A DNA stretch of 37,546 nucleotides from Spongospora subterranea (Eukaryota > Endomyxa > Phytomyxea > Plasmodiophorida > Plasmodiophoridae). Positions 1 to 10,739 of this stretch are shown in pieces. Made by a program: the position numbers and the translations under genes. The stretch lies in assembly GCA_900404475.1 (NCBI GenBank), contig OUQQ01000132.1, positions 1-37,546 on the forward strand, in the 5' to 3' direction. Numbering within the stretch: the stretch's first letter is position 1; each line of letters starts with the position of its first letter. The notes beneath the pieces are model-generated. The model did no database searches, had not been told where the DNA came from, and worked only from the letters and a program-made list of their open reading frames with translations.

Positions 1-201
1 AACTGGGACCTGGATGAGGTCAAAGACTATGAGAGTCTCTGTGTGTTTCTGGTCAGAACTCTGGTTCCCCGCTCTGTCTGGGATGTGATTTTCAAAAACG
101 GTATCGTCTGCTTAGGGAAAGGAGACGAATGCAGAACAGGTCGAATTTCACAACCGTGCCGCCATAACGGAAAACGTCATGAAACTACTGTTGAGCGGCA
201 G
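1..201 (+). CDS. Open reading frame fragment at the window edge, unrecognised
   Basis: Frame 1 is open from the first base to a TGA at 220-222, giving about 73 residues that begin NWDLDEVKDYESLCVFLVRT. It contains a W followed by a C-x-G-x3-C cluster, loosely like the end of the Cys motif found three times just downstream, but too divergent to call a copy. A GT donor follows an AG at 201/202, and a candidate acceptor lies at 257-258, but the frame after it hits a stop near 308. The join to the downstream gene is therefore unproven. It may be the 3' part of an upstream exon of the Cys-rich gene or a decayed copy. There is no start codon in view. Confidence 0.3.
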
Positions 202-283
202 GTCAGGGCAGAATACCGATGAGGTCGGACAAAACAACATCGATGTTCCTCAACCTAGGCTTATCGCCCAGGCAACCAGCACC

Positions 284-1339
284 ATGCAAAAACTGATCTT
301 CATTTCTAATTTTGTTTTGAAACTGGTGGTTTCTTGCGCAAGATCGCCCTGCAAGATCAGACCTAATTTGAGTTATTGTCTCAAGCGCATATGTATCCCC
401 GTCCTTCGATGTCTTGTGCAATGTTGTGGCAAAGACATGGACCTGTTCCAGGCACGTTGGGGAACGCCTTTCCTGCACCGTAGTTTTGGAGTGAAATGCT
501 GCCCCGGTCGTGGATCAAATCATGACACCTGCGGCTACAACTGGACGAAAATCGTCAGAAACCCTGTCAACAGGTCTTCATTCAACCTTTTTTTTTAAGA
601 ATCACTGATGAACATTTGCGCTTTCAGAGACAACTCCGGTTTATTGGATCTCAAAGCTCTTATTGTTGCTGTGCAAACGTCAACAACCGCCGAAGAAAAG
701 CTCAATCTGTGTCGTGAATTCAATGAGAAATACCGATCAAGTGACACCAATCCTCGACATGTTCTCCAATCATTTCATGGCACGTCTCAGAAACCCATCT
801 GGGGGTGTTATGTCCATCACTGTGGCCAAGATATAAGTGAATGGATTCGAAAATGGGGCGCTCAATTCACGCATGGGTCATTCGGCAGACGGAAATGTCA
901 TGGCTTGAAGTCCCTTAATTGCGGATCGATCGAGCCACTATTTGATATTCCAGCAAGACTTGAGCTTCGCCATAAATCAACCAGAGACCTCCTCCCGGCG
1001 CTTTCCGAAATTCTCAAAGAGTATGATCAGTTCGTGAATGAGAAAACCGCACCAATGAGATCGGCGCATCGGCGTTTAGCCACTTTGGTCAGCACATGCT
1101 TTCGTCCTCTCAACAATTGTTTACATCATCATTGCGCTGGAAGTGTTGAGGAATTTGTTCGGAGATGGGGAGATTCAGTACACTACACTAAGTTCAGTCG
1201 CGATTGCTGTCCTGGACCAGACAAAAAGGAATCTGATATATGTCGATATAATTCTCTGTCAAGGTTAACTATGGGCTGTCCCTCCAATGCTCGTACAATG
1301 TTTGACACAAACCCAATTACTGAACAAAATGGGCAATAA
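284..1339 (+). CDS. Cys-rich protein with three copies of an unrecognised motif
   Basis: Two same-frame stretches (to 573 and from 628) are separated by a TAA. A 54-nt GT-AG intron at 574-627, with a polypyrimidine run and TTTCAG, removes it and keeps the frame. Three copies of one motif follow, with first Cys codons at 410, 806 and 1,118: C-x4-C-[GA]-x8-[RK]-W-G-x7-F-x3-[CK]-C-x-G, then another Cys (copy 1 has an extra Cys just before the second). Copies are about 104-114 residues apart, joined by less conserved, partly helical linkers. The start is uncertain. ATG 284 gives a hydrophobic start (MQKLIFISNFVLKLVVSC) that could be a signal peptide; ATG 179 is in frame upstream. A weak echo (CGCGIEPIF) lies past the stop at about 1,345. 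I know no family with this pattern; conserved Cys suggest a disulfide- or metal-stabilised module. Function unknown. Confidence 0.55.
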
Positions 1340-2815
1340 ATCGACTTGTGGATGTGGAATAGAACCGATTTTTTGTCGGAATACTCATAATGGGTTATGA
1401 AATACGGATTGGGAGATGTGATATATCGAGCCAACAATCGCAATAGAAGCGAATGTTTAACATTGACGATAACGGTCGAGGGAGTCTGTTGCAATATTTC
1501 ACGTGAAGGGCAACGGTCAAGGTATTTATTCACAAATAACACGACATCGCCGACCACGACACCACTAATTTCATGAATGTGGACCGTCATCTATTAGATG
1601 CGATTTGGTCACTCGACCTCCCGCCGCCTTCAAATGTCAACCTTTCCTCAGCGTATCATCTGACCCTATGTCGCTGATAATACGCTCCGAATTCCACGAA
1701 CTTGTATCGCCCAGGTCTCATTGGTTCGTTCTGGTAATTGTGCACAATCAAACAGATTAGCGACGTGCTCCAATTGCAACAATGCAGATTGGTGATTAAC
1801 TTTTATAATTCGTTTTACAATGTCGTGTTTCAGACGAAGAATTAGGTGATATGGCGAGGTCCTGCGCCAGGGCCATTGAAACCATCACGAAGTCCAACGT
1901 CAAATGGAAACACTGAGTTCTAGAAAAGTGGTTTTCGAGTCCATAAGGGGGCTTGTTCGTTGACGAGGAGACAACCTCGATACATAAACAATCAGCTGGT
2001 TTGTGTTGAAGCGACATAACTGGCTCAATGGTGTTCCATAAGGGAATATCCCCAGTGTCCCGATGGTGTTTGGGGTTTTAGTGTGTCGGGTGAATATCAA
2101 CCACACAACCATTGAGTCGGTGATGACACATCGCCAACGTGTAGAGAAGGGTTCTTATCGCCAACCTTATGGGTCTGTGCCCGGATGACGAGCGATCGTC
2201 GGATGGCCCTAGCGTAGATATGGGAACTACAGACCAAAACACGTATTGAACGCATAAACAAACAAAACCGCTTCTTCGTTCAGTATAACGTCCGACCGAG
2301 TTGATCAAATTGCAGGTTGGCGATAAGGGCTATGAGCACGTGAACTTGAGGAGGGGAACCTTCCGATCTGCTGTCGTGGTTTTGACCAACGTTCGTATTC
2401 ACTGGAGCCTGTTCAAATTAGCTCCATATGGATGTCCAGCACAGTTTCGAAATCTCGTCACGCCATCTCAAAATCCATCTGCCCGGCGGTTTGCATCATA
2501 TGCCCCTGATCCACGAGGGGACCGTTGGTCCATGATCGTTGCCTAGCGAGGCGAATTGCGGATCACTATATCTGGCCATGAACGGCACGCCATCATACGA
2601 GAATTGCTTGCAGACATCTTCTGTAATGTTCAGTGTCGAGTCGCCATAGAACCTAAGTCGAGAAAAATGGCAGGTTGAGGATCTTTTCGTATGTAATCCT
2701 CAACAGTAAAAACGTGGTCCGAATTGACCGCAACAATACGGAAGGGCCCGGGTCCAGAGAACCTTCAGCTTATTTTTTGAAGCATTTGAAGTATTTTTGA
2801 TACTAGGATAAAATC
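1340..2815. other. No supported gene
   Basis: About 1.5 kb with only short overlapping open frames on both strands (for example 2,301-2,546 plus and 2,078-2,308 minus), none with recognisable domains or a convincing splice chain. The first bases (about 1,340-1,380) keep a faint echo of the Cys motif. I see no repeats or RNA genes here. Confidence 0.4.
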
Positions 2816-4522
2816 TCACACAGAGAAGTTTAGGTGCTTAACCTTATTTCGCCTGGAATTTTCAGCTAGACGCCGTCGATCACGATTCTCCCCGACATGT
2901 TTATGCCACTTTTGCAGGGCTTGGCGAAGGTCCTCCACTAAAGCAAACAGTTGACCCGAATTCAGAGGACAGAAACAATGGATTGAGAATTCGGGTTCCA
3001 TATAGAAATTAAACTAACTTTTACTATCCTCAGATGATTCATTCCACCCCTCCACATAATATCGAACCTCCTTTCAGTGTTTACTCTCTTCCCTAATCTC
3101 TGTCATAATTAATCCCCCGATATCACTTGCCCTCAGTTTGAAATTTCTTTCCTTCCCAAATTCATCTCCACCCCTCCAAAACATGTTTTTTCAAAACACC
3201 AAGCTCTAAGCTCTGTCAATGGGACGGATTCTGGCAACAAAATGTCTGAAAGCACGTATGAAGAACCTGACCAAAGTACTGTTCTTGAAAAAATTTACCG
3301 ATTTTTCAACACCAGTGATTATGATGAAATAATTTTGCTTTAGTCGCAAATGGTCCTTCAAGTAGTGTGTTTGCTTGAAGTGAAACTTCACTACTTGCTT
3401 GTTCAATGTCGACGCCATAGACAACAATGCGGATTGCTTCATTCAGCATTTGGGAGTCGATATCTGAACATTCCGGTGCTGTGGTTAGCTTGCCTTCTCA
3501 TGCTGTCGTAAAACGCTATTTGACCTGTGGTTGTCCAGGCTGAACACGATTTTCACGCCTGCAGCTGGTGCATCCCTTTTGTAGCTTGGCTGGACGTGTC
3601 GTTAGACGGAAATGAATTTCTAACATCTGCATTCGTTATATGTCGGCCGCGTTGGGCTGGCCCACGTACTGGGAGCTAGAACTAAACAGACACCGGTGCC
3701 TTCCCCTGCCCATGAAGTTTCAAGAACTTCTTGAGACGATCGTGTATTCAGCAGATTGCTTATCGCTAAACGAGTTCGTTTGAAAAGATTGGGAATGTGT
3801 GTCGCGAAAGCAACAAGATGCTTGAAATCGGACATGAGTGTGGTGAAACGAGTGGATTCATCTCGTGAATAAGTTGATTTGAGCATATGCATCAGCGACA
3901 ACGTCATATTGATCATTCATTGCTTGTGGTTGGATCCGACCACGTTCTGACCGAGATGCTGTGATCAAATTCAGTCTAACTAGGGCCATGGGGAACAATG
4001 GATGATGTTGGCACCGCCGATTGCGAGGGCGATAACGCTAAGCTGGAGCTGCACGACAATATCGTTTTGCTCCAGAGTAAGCATCGCTTCGAGTAGCTTT
4101 ACGTTCTCGACAATACAAGTTTCATCGTCGGCAATCGGCGTGCGATTCTCACCAGAAGTCAATCGTTGAGCTGAATGAAGTATCTGTCGACAATGTTTTC
4201 ATTGTAAGCGCTGTATCTGATTAAATCACACCCTTTCATCAGTTGTGAGACAATACCACTTCTCAAGAGTGCAGTTTATGACCACAATCGTGCAGCCGCG
4301 TCATTGACGATTTATATCGACCGAGCAATCTCAACTCAATTATAGACGGTGAAGGACGACGTTTTTACTCAGTACCGACATGTATTGGAGTGCGAACTGT
4401 GCCATAGAATTGAGTGTTGACTTGGAGATAGAATTGGATTCATTGATTGAGTTGCTAATTCTCCACCGTTTGGCACGTAATCCGGTCGAGGGGAAGTCGT
4501 TGTGTAATATATATAGCGACAC
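2816..4522 (-). CDS. Probable condensin subunit D2-like HEAT protein, C-terminal part
   Basis: Minus-strand exons line up in order with the C-terminal HEAT region of condensin subunit 1 (NCAPD2/Cnd1), which belongs to the SMC2-SMC4 complex that compacts mitotic chromosomes. At 4,522-4,380 LNSMAQFALQYMS matches the helix where the family has LALxKFMxxS, followed by a GTACTG donor. At 4,162-3,985 ENVKLLEAMLTLEQND matches the next HEAT helix. At 3,916-3,690 TLSLMHMLK and HIPNLFKRTRLAISNLLNT match the helices following the family's VRKTA...THLILKD segment. At 3,001-2,816 a basic, helical stretch ending in TGA resembles the tail. The 3,206-3,442 stretch between them is less clear. Alignment was by eye. 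The family is about 1,300-1,400 residues long, and the N-terminal two thirds cannot fit between this and MCM9. So the gene is truncated, very diverged or decayed. Another HEAT protein is possible. Confidence 0.42.
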
Positions 4523-4788
4523 TCAAAGAAGGAGTCGTTTGACAACTTTATATAATGAACTTTGGACGAAATGACGTCGGCTGAGAGAGTATGGCGTTGA
4601 AAAGCGCTTGACGATCTGAATCGTCAACGTCGTCCGACCCTGAATATGTCAGTCATCAACAGGGACGATGAAAACGACAAACAATATCAATCATAGAACG
4701 AGATAGAATGTGAAAATCATCTGCAGAATGTCAAGTGGCCTTTAAGAGCGAATTGGAAAGCAAAACGATGTGAAGGCGCATGATGGTT

Positions 4789-5330
4789 TCAGGAAGAAGT
4801 CCGAGACACGAGAACAAACACAATGATCCAACGAGAAAACGGGCAATTACGCGGCCATCGATCAGGAGAATCGACAATCTGATCGTCGTCAACCACATCA
4901 CCGATTTCGGGGATCGATCGCTCATCGTCACGCTTACCCTTGATCGCTGACCATCGATTACCGTTTGAACACGACTCACCACAGTCCAACCAATGTACCT
5001 GATGGCCCTCTACCTGTTTCGCTGTGAACTTGACCTGGTGACGCCATCACGTTGCAGGGCCCTGATGCACCGACGTTACACGACGCTGTGGTAACGTTAC
5101 CTGACGTTGCATTGGAACGTCGGTAAACCTGAACCGGCGCGACACATTACCTGGAATGGTTTCGTCGCTGGGCGATGCTTGGTCGGCGCGCTCCTTTCCG
5201 AACATCGACGATAGGATCTATGTGACAGATGGGCGTTGATGGCGATAACGGGCGTCAACAGTGAAGGTGGACATACCTGTGAATAGTCATACTCGAGTTC
5301 CGTCCTAGGGACCGGGCCCAGTTTGAGCTT
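4789..5330 (-). CDS. Unassigned minus-strand exons between MCM9 and the HEAT gene
   Basis: Three exon-like pieces end at good donors. Around 5,335-5,278 a stretch coding KLKLGPVPRTELEYDYSQ ends at a GTATGT donor. Around 5,222-5,160 a stretch after a CACATAG acceptor ends at GTAATG. Around 4,989-4,930 a stretch coding HWLDCGESCSNGNRWSAIK ends at GGTAAGC, followed by an acidic segment (IPEIGDVVDDDQIVD). They could be extra C-terminal exons of MCM9 or 5' exons of the HEAT gene. The acidic segment faintly recalls the acidic stretch that precedes the HEAT core of condensin D2. I could not chain the frames with certainty. Confidence 0.25.
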
Positions 5331-5383
5331 CTCTGAGAAAACACATATATCACGTGATCTGCTAATCAATAAACGTGAAAACA

Positions 5384-8300
5384 TCAATGCAAATATATTG
5401 CCACTTGACAGACACATCTTTGTCCATTGGTCAGACACGGAGATAACAGGTCAGAAGATAAAGATGCTGAGAATTGCGATGAAAGTACCAACGTACTGAG
5501 AATAAGGTCTTGTTGAGTCAGATAATCCGATTCTGGATCATCGCCAAACTGTGTGTGTAAAACGGAGGTCGTTCCCAATAGCACCGATGTGTGTAAAGAA
5601 CACTCTAAACAGATAACTGCCTGGATCGCGTCACATGGCAAAACACGATCCCGAAACATCAATCGAGCGTGCGCTAACAGCGTAGGAAAATCCCGTTATT
5701 AACAGCATTGAACAAAATTTTTGATTGTGAACGAAAAAAGGCAGAACACGGATCCAGAATAATATTTAGACAAAGGTCTATGAGTTGTTTTGGGTGATTT
5801 TAGCTAAATTCCTTGAACAGATTTTTAAGCTCGTTGAGACCAATAAACGACAGAAATTCATGGAGCGAAGGCAATGAAAAAAAAGTTGGAAAACTGCTGG
5901 TCCGGATAAGATGGAGGAAGGATGGGTGAACTTGGGACAAGGTACGACGGAAAGGAACCTGATGAACACACCTTGGGCTAACCGGATTAGGCTCTCCATA
6001 AGGCGAATCGTGGTCCGTCCAGCCGTAGTCGAGCGATGAGTTCGGCGTTGTAATTGATAATAACGGGTTAATATCTATGAAGCCATACGAGGAGGTCACT
6101 GAATGGTCAACGAGGGCGTAGAACATTTGAGAAACCATTTCAACAGGTGAACAGCGAATTGCCGAAAAACAAAATAGGGAAACAGAAACCGTGAAATGGA
6201 TTACAAGTTGGCTGAATGGCGTCATGGTCGGTTTTAAAGTCTTAATGAGTTCGAAATAGGAGCGCAACTTGGTGAACGGCCACGATGTTGATACGGGTGT
6301 GGGAGAAGGAGGGCAGGGAGCGTGTTCGTCAAGCGGGGCACGATCCAGAGAGTTCATAACATGTGTCGCCACTTGTTCATCCCATCCAGCATCACGACTG
6401 TCCAACAATAACACTGAAAATACACCCAAACGATGATTCAGATGTTTTCATGAGCGCGCGCAGCTGAACCAGAAACACAAACGTTGTAAACAACAGCAGG
6501 ATTGAGCAACATGAATTGAACGAAATGACGGAAAATACAGCAGGATTCGATGCCACTTACTGATCATGTCAAATCGGCTCAATAATGGCGACTCAATCCC
6601 AAGATTACTGGGCAGGTCTTTGGTCGCATCAAACGTTCCCTGACATCACATAGACAATGATGAGCCACTCAGGCAGGATCTCGAAAAAAGAAGACTACAG
6701 ATAAAACGCAACCAACAGTGGACAACCAAAAAAAAATTCACGATGTCCGATGTAATGGAACAGAGTCGACCAAGGAAGGGCGATCGTGAACGAAATGAAA
6801 GGCGATCCGCAGTGTCGAAGACAGACCTTTGGGTTCATGGCAGCGATGACCGTACAGCGAGTATTAAGCGTGCAGACAATACCGGCCTTGGCGACACCTG
6901 GAATTGGGAGCCCAAAGTTGAGAACAGTTCCGAACCCGAGACATTCACATAGACCAACAAAACTTGACAGAAATCAAACAATCAAAACAATCAACGAACG
7001 TTCCTTTGAAATTAAACGACAACAAGATGTCGAGAAATCAATTCGAAACCGGAAAATATTGACTGCTATCCAAAAAATCCTCAACGAAATTGGAAATTCA
7101 TGGACATTATGATGTTGTTGTACTTAATGTTTGCTGTTCCATGGCTTCATGGATTGAGGCGCGATCCGTAACCCGAATAGATCCGAATTCATCGATGCAG
7201 CAGACCCCACAATCGGCAAGAACCAGGGCGCCAGCCTCCAGGGCCATCTCACCGTCTCCATCTCGGATACAGGCCGCCGTCAGACCCGCGGCCGTCGTAC
7301 CGATTCCTATTCGACAAGATCACGTCATCATGAGATATTGCGAAAAGTTTACAGAACAGCAAACAAGCCAAGTTGCCGGTCCAAACTTGCTGACAAGTTC
7401 AACAATAAAACAACGATGATCAGCGACGATATTCTATGAGAAATGGAAACTTCTAGAGCAATGAAAATAACGGTCGGTTTAGAAATCGCAGGGAGAGAAG
7501 TGATAATAGTTGAAAATGAGATAATTGGCTCAAAACACGACAATAGACAAAAACATTTCAGGGAATTAAGGTTAATGGGCGCCTTAATTACCCCGGATCA
7601 GGCGAAACAGACATCAACGTAAGAGTGGAAGAGATAAGCCACAATACCGGTTGTGAGAATTGAGCGAGAGGACATTCGAGTGACGTACTGAAGGAGCTGC
7701 GATTTACCGGTCCCTGGAGACCCAACTAACAGCAGATGGCTCTAGAACCACATGCAACACAAAATTCAATGGCAACCGAGATATGAACAGGCATCGCAAA
7801 GATGGAGCGAAACCAAGTGCTGATCGTAGCACATTTGTCAAAGGATTGATGAACAAGACAATTCCGAAAAAAACTAGCCAGAAACGTAACCGTTGATAAA
7901 AAAATCGAACGATTATGGAAATAATTGTAAATAACTATGATCCGACGTCAAAGAGCGTTGATGGGATCGTTAACATAAACAATGTTGGGCAAGAGCCTGG
8001 AGGGAAAGGAAATGGACAGCGGTGGCGTTGTTTCCGCCTGATTTACCTCGCCGCGTAGCTGCATCCCATCCCCGTGCTGGTAGTTCTTAGGACAGCCGCC
8101 AGTAATCGCCAACGCCAGCGCCAGCTTTACCATCGACAACGCGTAGAGCTCCGGGCAGATCGACCCGACAATCAGGTTACGCGCAGACAGGAACGCGTTG
8201 CGCTGAGCGTGATCCATCCAGAATTCACCTGATCACGAACAGAATTGCCGAAATTATGTATTTTTTTACAAAAACTAATACGTGTTCCACGAACTCAACG

Positions 8301-10327
8301 AATTTTTTCTTCTGAATAAAAAAACAAACTGAGCCAATCTAGAAACAAAACTGTGAACGGTTTGGCAAAAGATATTGTTTGATGATAATTGATGAAAAAC
8401 GTTTGAGCAATACAGAATTCTTTCCGGAAGCAATGCGACTCTGATGGAGGAGTGGCGTTGCAGTCGACGTTGATGGCTTCGATGAACAATCGAAGCTCGC
8501 AGGCCCGTTGCGGCTGTAAGCGGCCCCATTGGCTGCGTACGATTCCTGAGCAGCGCATGGAAATGAACGAGCAGACACAGCTCATGAAGAATATAGAAAC
8601 CGTCATTTTGAAAAACACCAACTAATCCGCGGGACAAACAAAAATATCGTAACGAGAAAGTATTTGCCAGATAAAGCGAGGTTGATGCAGTTCTGACTGG
8701 TACCTGTAATAATGGCGTCAGCCCCTGCCTGTATACAGTCCACAAGGTCGTGCTGTAGGACTACACGAATAGATCGAGGAATCGACCCCATTGACAGATT
8801 TTTGACCTAAGAGCGCATTTAATCCTAAAGTGTTCATGAGAGGAGCCGGTTCAGTGCTGAAGTGATCTTATGAAGTTAACACTGGTCTGGAAGTGTTGCG
8901 AAAACATGGATACAAGTTCAAGAAACCTGTTGCCCAAGAACGAAACACAATGCCGTCAAGACTTTTAAATTGTGAGAAAACAACAACGTGAAAACAGCAT
9001 GATAATCTGATCTGAATGTGCAATCCGACCTTCTCTTGAATTCGTATTTCTTGATAATCATGACATATTCTGGATCCTTCCAAGAACCTATAAAACACAC
9101 CTACCGGTTTGAGACACCAAATCAAGAAGCTTTTCCCAGACTCTCTTCGGGTGTGATGATTTTGAAAGGAAACGCTATGAACTTTGTACCTGAAACTTTT
9201 AGAGCGACAACGCTTTTTCAAAGTTGAGGTTGATGGACACGCTGTTGGGACCTCGATTGTTGATCCTGTTTCCAGCTCCGATCGGATCGTAAATTTGGCT
9301 CCGCACCCGTCGCATTCGTACTGACGTTCGCTCTCCAACATTCGCACCGCTCCGGTTCGAACAACGGTCCCGTGCAGGTCAACAAGATGGCCATGATCAT
9401 CGCTACGAATCTCTGTATTGGGGCAATCAACAGCGAGCACATCTAACCCGACCGAACAAAGACAAGTAAAACCACAAGGAAAAACTACGACCATGGTGAT
9501 AGCACACCGTCAACCGTTGGACTCAATTAATCAACAGAATTTGGTTGGAAGATTGACGAGTTTAGAACGATAATCGAACACACAGTGGGAAGCGACATCT
9601 TACTGACCAGAGACGCTACGACGAGTGGCAAAAGTATCCATTGGTAAGGAGAATGGGCGTAGATGGCAATTGCTTTTGACGGTGAGGTCGGGGTCGGGCG
9701 ATTCCGTCTCCAAGATCTCCTGTTGGGCTTGGGCCAAACCACAATCGAATTGGCGCAACATCAACGTCGGGTCGCTCCAAAGACGATGCGCTAAATCCGC
9801 ATTGAAATCTAAAAGCTGCAAATAACTGCAAAAAGTTAACTCCACGATTGTGTGAAACCAGAGGGCAGATACGTTCTATAAAAAGTTCGCCCAGGACAAC
9901 AATTGTTTGAATATGGTCCAAATATTGAACGCGCGATCGAAGGGAGCATAAAATGAGCTATTGCCCACACCACACCGAATATAACAGGAATAATATTGAA
10001 AATTTAGTTTTTGCCAGTTTGTCTAACCTGGAACCACGGCGATGACATCAAGCGAAAACATCAAAGAAAAATGTCAAATGGAGCGTAAATCGTTATCCAA
10101 TGGCAATGATGAACGGGAGGACTCACGAAAAACACAGATCAGGAAAAAGCGGCTGAGGTAGGAACAAATATTTCATCGAAGAAAATACGACAACAAATCA
10201 CAGACTTGACGCGGATGGAATAATGCAATGACGGATCTGGAGAGCGCATCATGGCCAGGATGTCGGAGCGGGCATACTCTAACAGATATTCCGTAACGCA
10301 TGCCACGATGGCGCCATCGTCGCCCAT
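5384..10327 (-). CDS. MCM9: MCM9 DNA helicase
   Basis: Complete MCM9, the MCM-family AAA+ ATPase that works with MCM8 in homologous recombination, crosslink repair and mismatch repair. About 15 exons read in order. ATG 10,327 ([19 protein letters not shown]). N-terminal OB region with zinc-finger Cys pairs ([10 protein letters not shown], then ACPS...C) at about 9,400-9,230. [10 protein letters not shown] at about 9,045, then [19 protein letters not shown] at about 8,750. AAA+ core: Walker [10 protein letters not shown] in the exon 7,648-7,741; Walker [13 protein letters not shown] at about 7,190; sensor 1 AAMNPK at about 6,825; arginine finger SPLLSRFD at about 6,570; winged-helix region with [11 protein letters not shown] and ARLMFRD to about 5,510. 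Introns keep frame, for example phase-1 joins at 7,648/7,647 and at MI|M near 6,562/6,418. The stop at 5,384 gives a short tail compared with vertebrate MCM9, and further tail exons may lie below. Nothing suggests inactivation. Confidence 0.93.
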
Positions 10328-10739
10328 GACCGGACACCCAGGCAGAATCCGCGCTTTACAGCAATTTCACGGGAGATCGCGTCAGGGCCCGTGGCTGAGC
10401 AAACAATGGGGAGCGGCGGCGTTTGATCGCGCGCACTTGGAACCGTGAAAACGACACGCTAAACCGTCGTGCTGTTATTCCTCAGATCTCAACAACACTG
10501 CTCTTCTGTCAGCCATCTGCCAGATCCTTCCTGATAGGGCATTTTTGTTCGAATCCATGGAGTTCTTATTTCCACCAATTCCCCATGGCCAAACTGTTCA
10601 GTCGTTGCCTGACGAAGATGATGCATTTTTTCAAGTCCGACAATAATGGAGATTTCTTCGTACTCGGTCTCGCTAGGATTTCAAGCCAAAATCCCATTCA
10701 TCTCTGCCCAACTCCCCAAGGCGATGGGCAGACGATTGA
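10326..10739 (+). CDS. Possible small spliced gene divergent from MCM9
   Basis: The best part is an exon at 10,486-10,634 after a CCTCAG acceptor, coding NNTALLSAICQILPDRAFLF and ending in an acidic stretch SLPDEDDAFFQ before a GTCCGA donor. A 42-nt intron (10,635-10,676, ending CGCTAG) leads in frame to 21 codons, rich in Ser/Pro/Lys, ending with TGA at 10,737-10,739. A first exon could start at ATG 10,326, which overlaps the MCM9 start codon (CATG) on the other strand, using a weak GTCAGG donor near 10,382. I recognise no family. The 42-nt intron is shorter than most here, so this model is tentative. Confidence 0.27.

Noticed and set aside
1183..1590. 135-residue minus-strand open frame
   Set aside because: It lies antisense to the third Cys motif of the plus-strand gene and has no recognisable domain; most likely a shadow.
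2301..2546. 81-residue plus-strand open frame
   Set aside because: No domain, no splice partners, and the start would be non-ATG; treated as chance.
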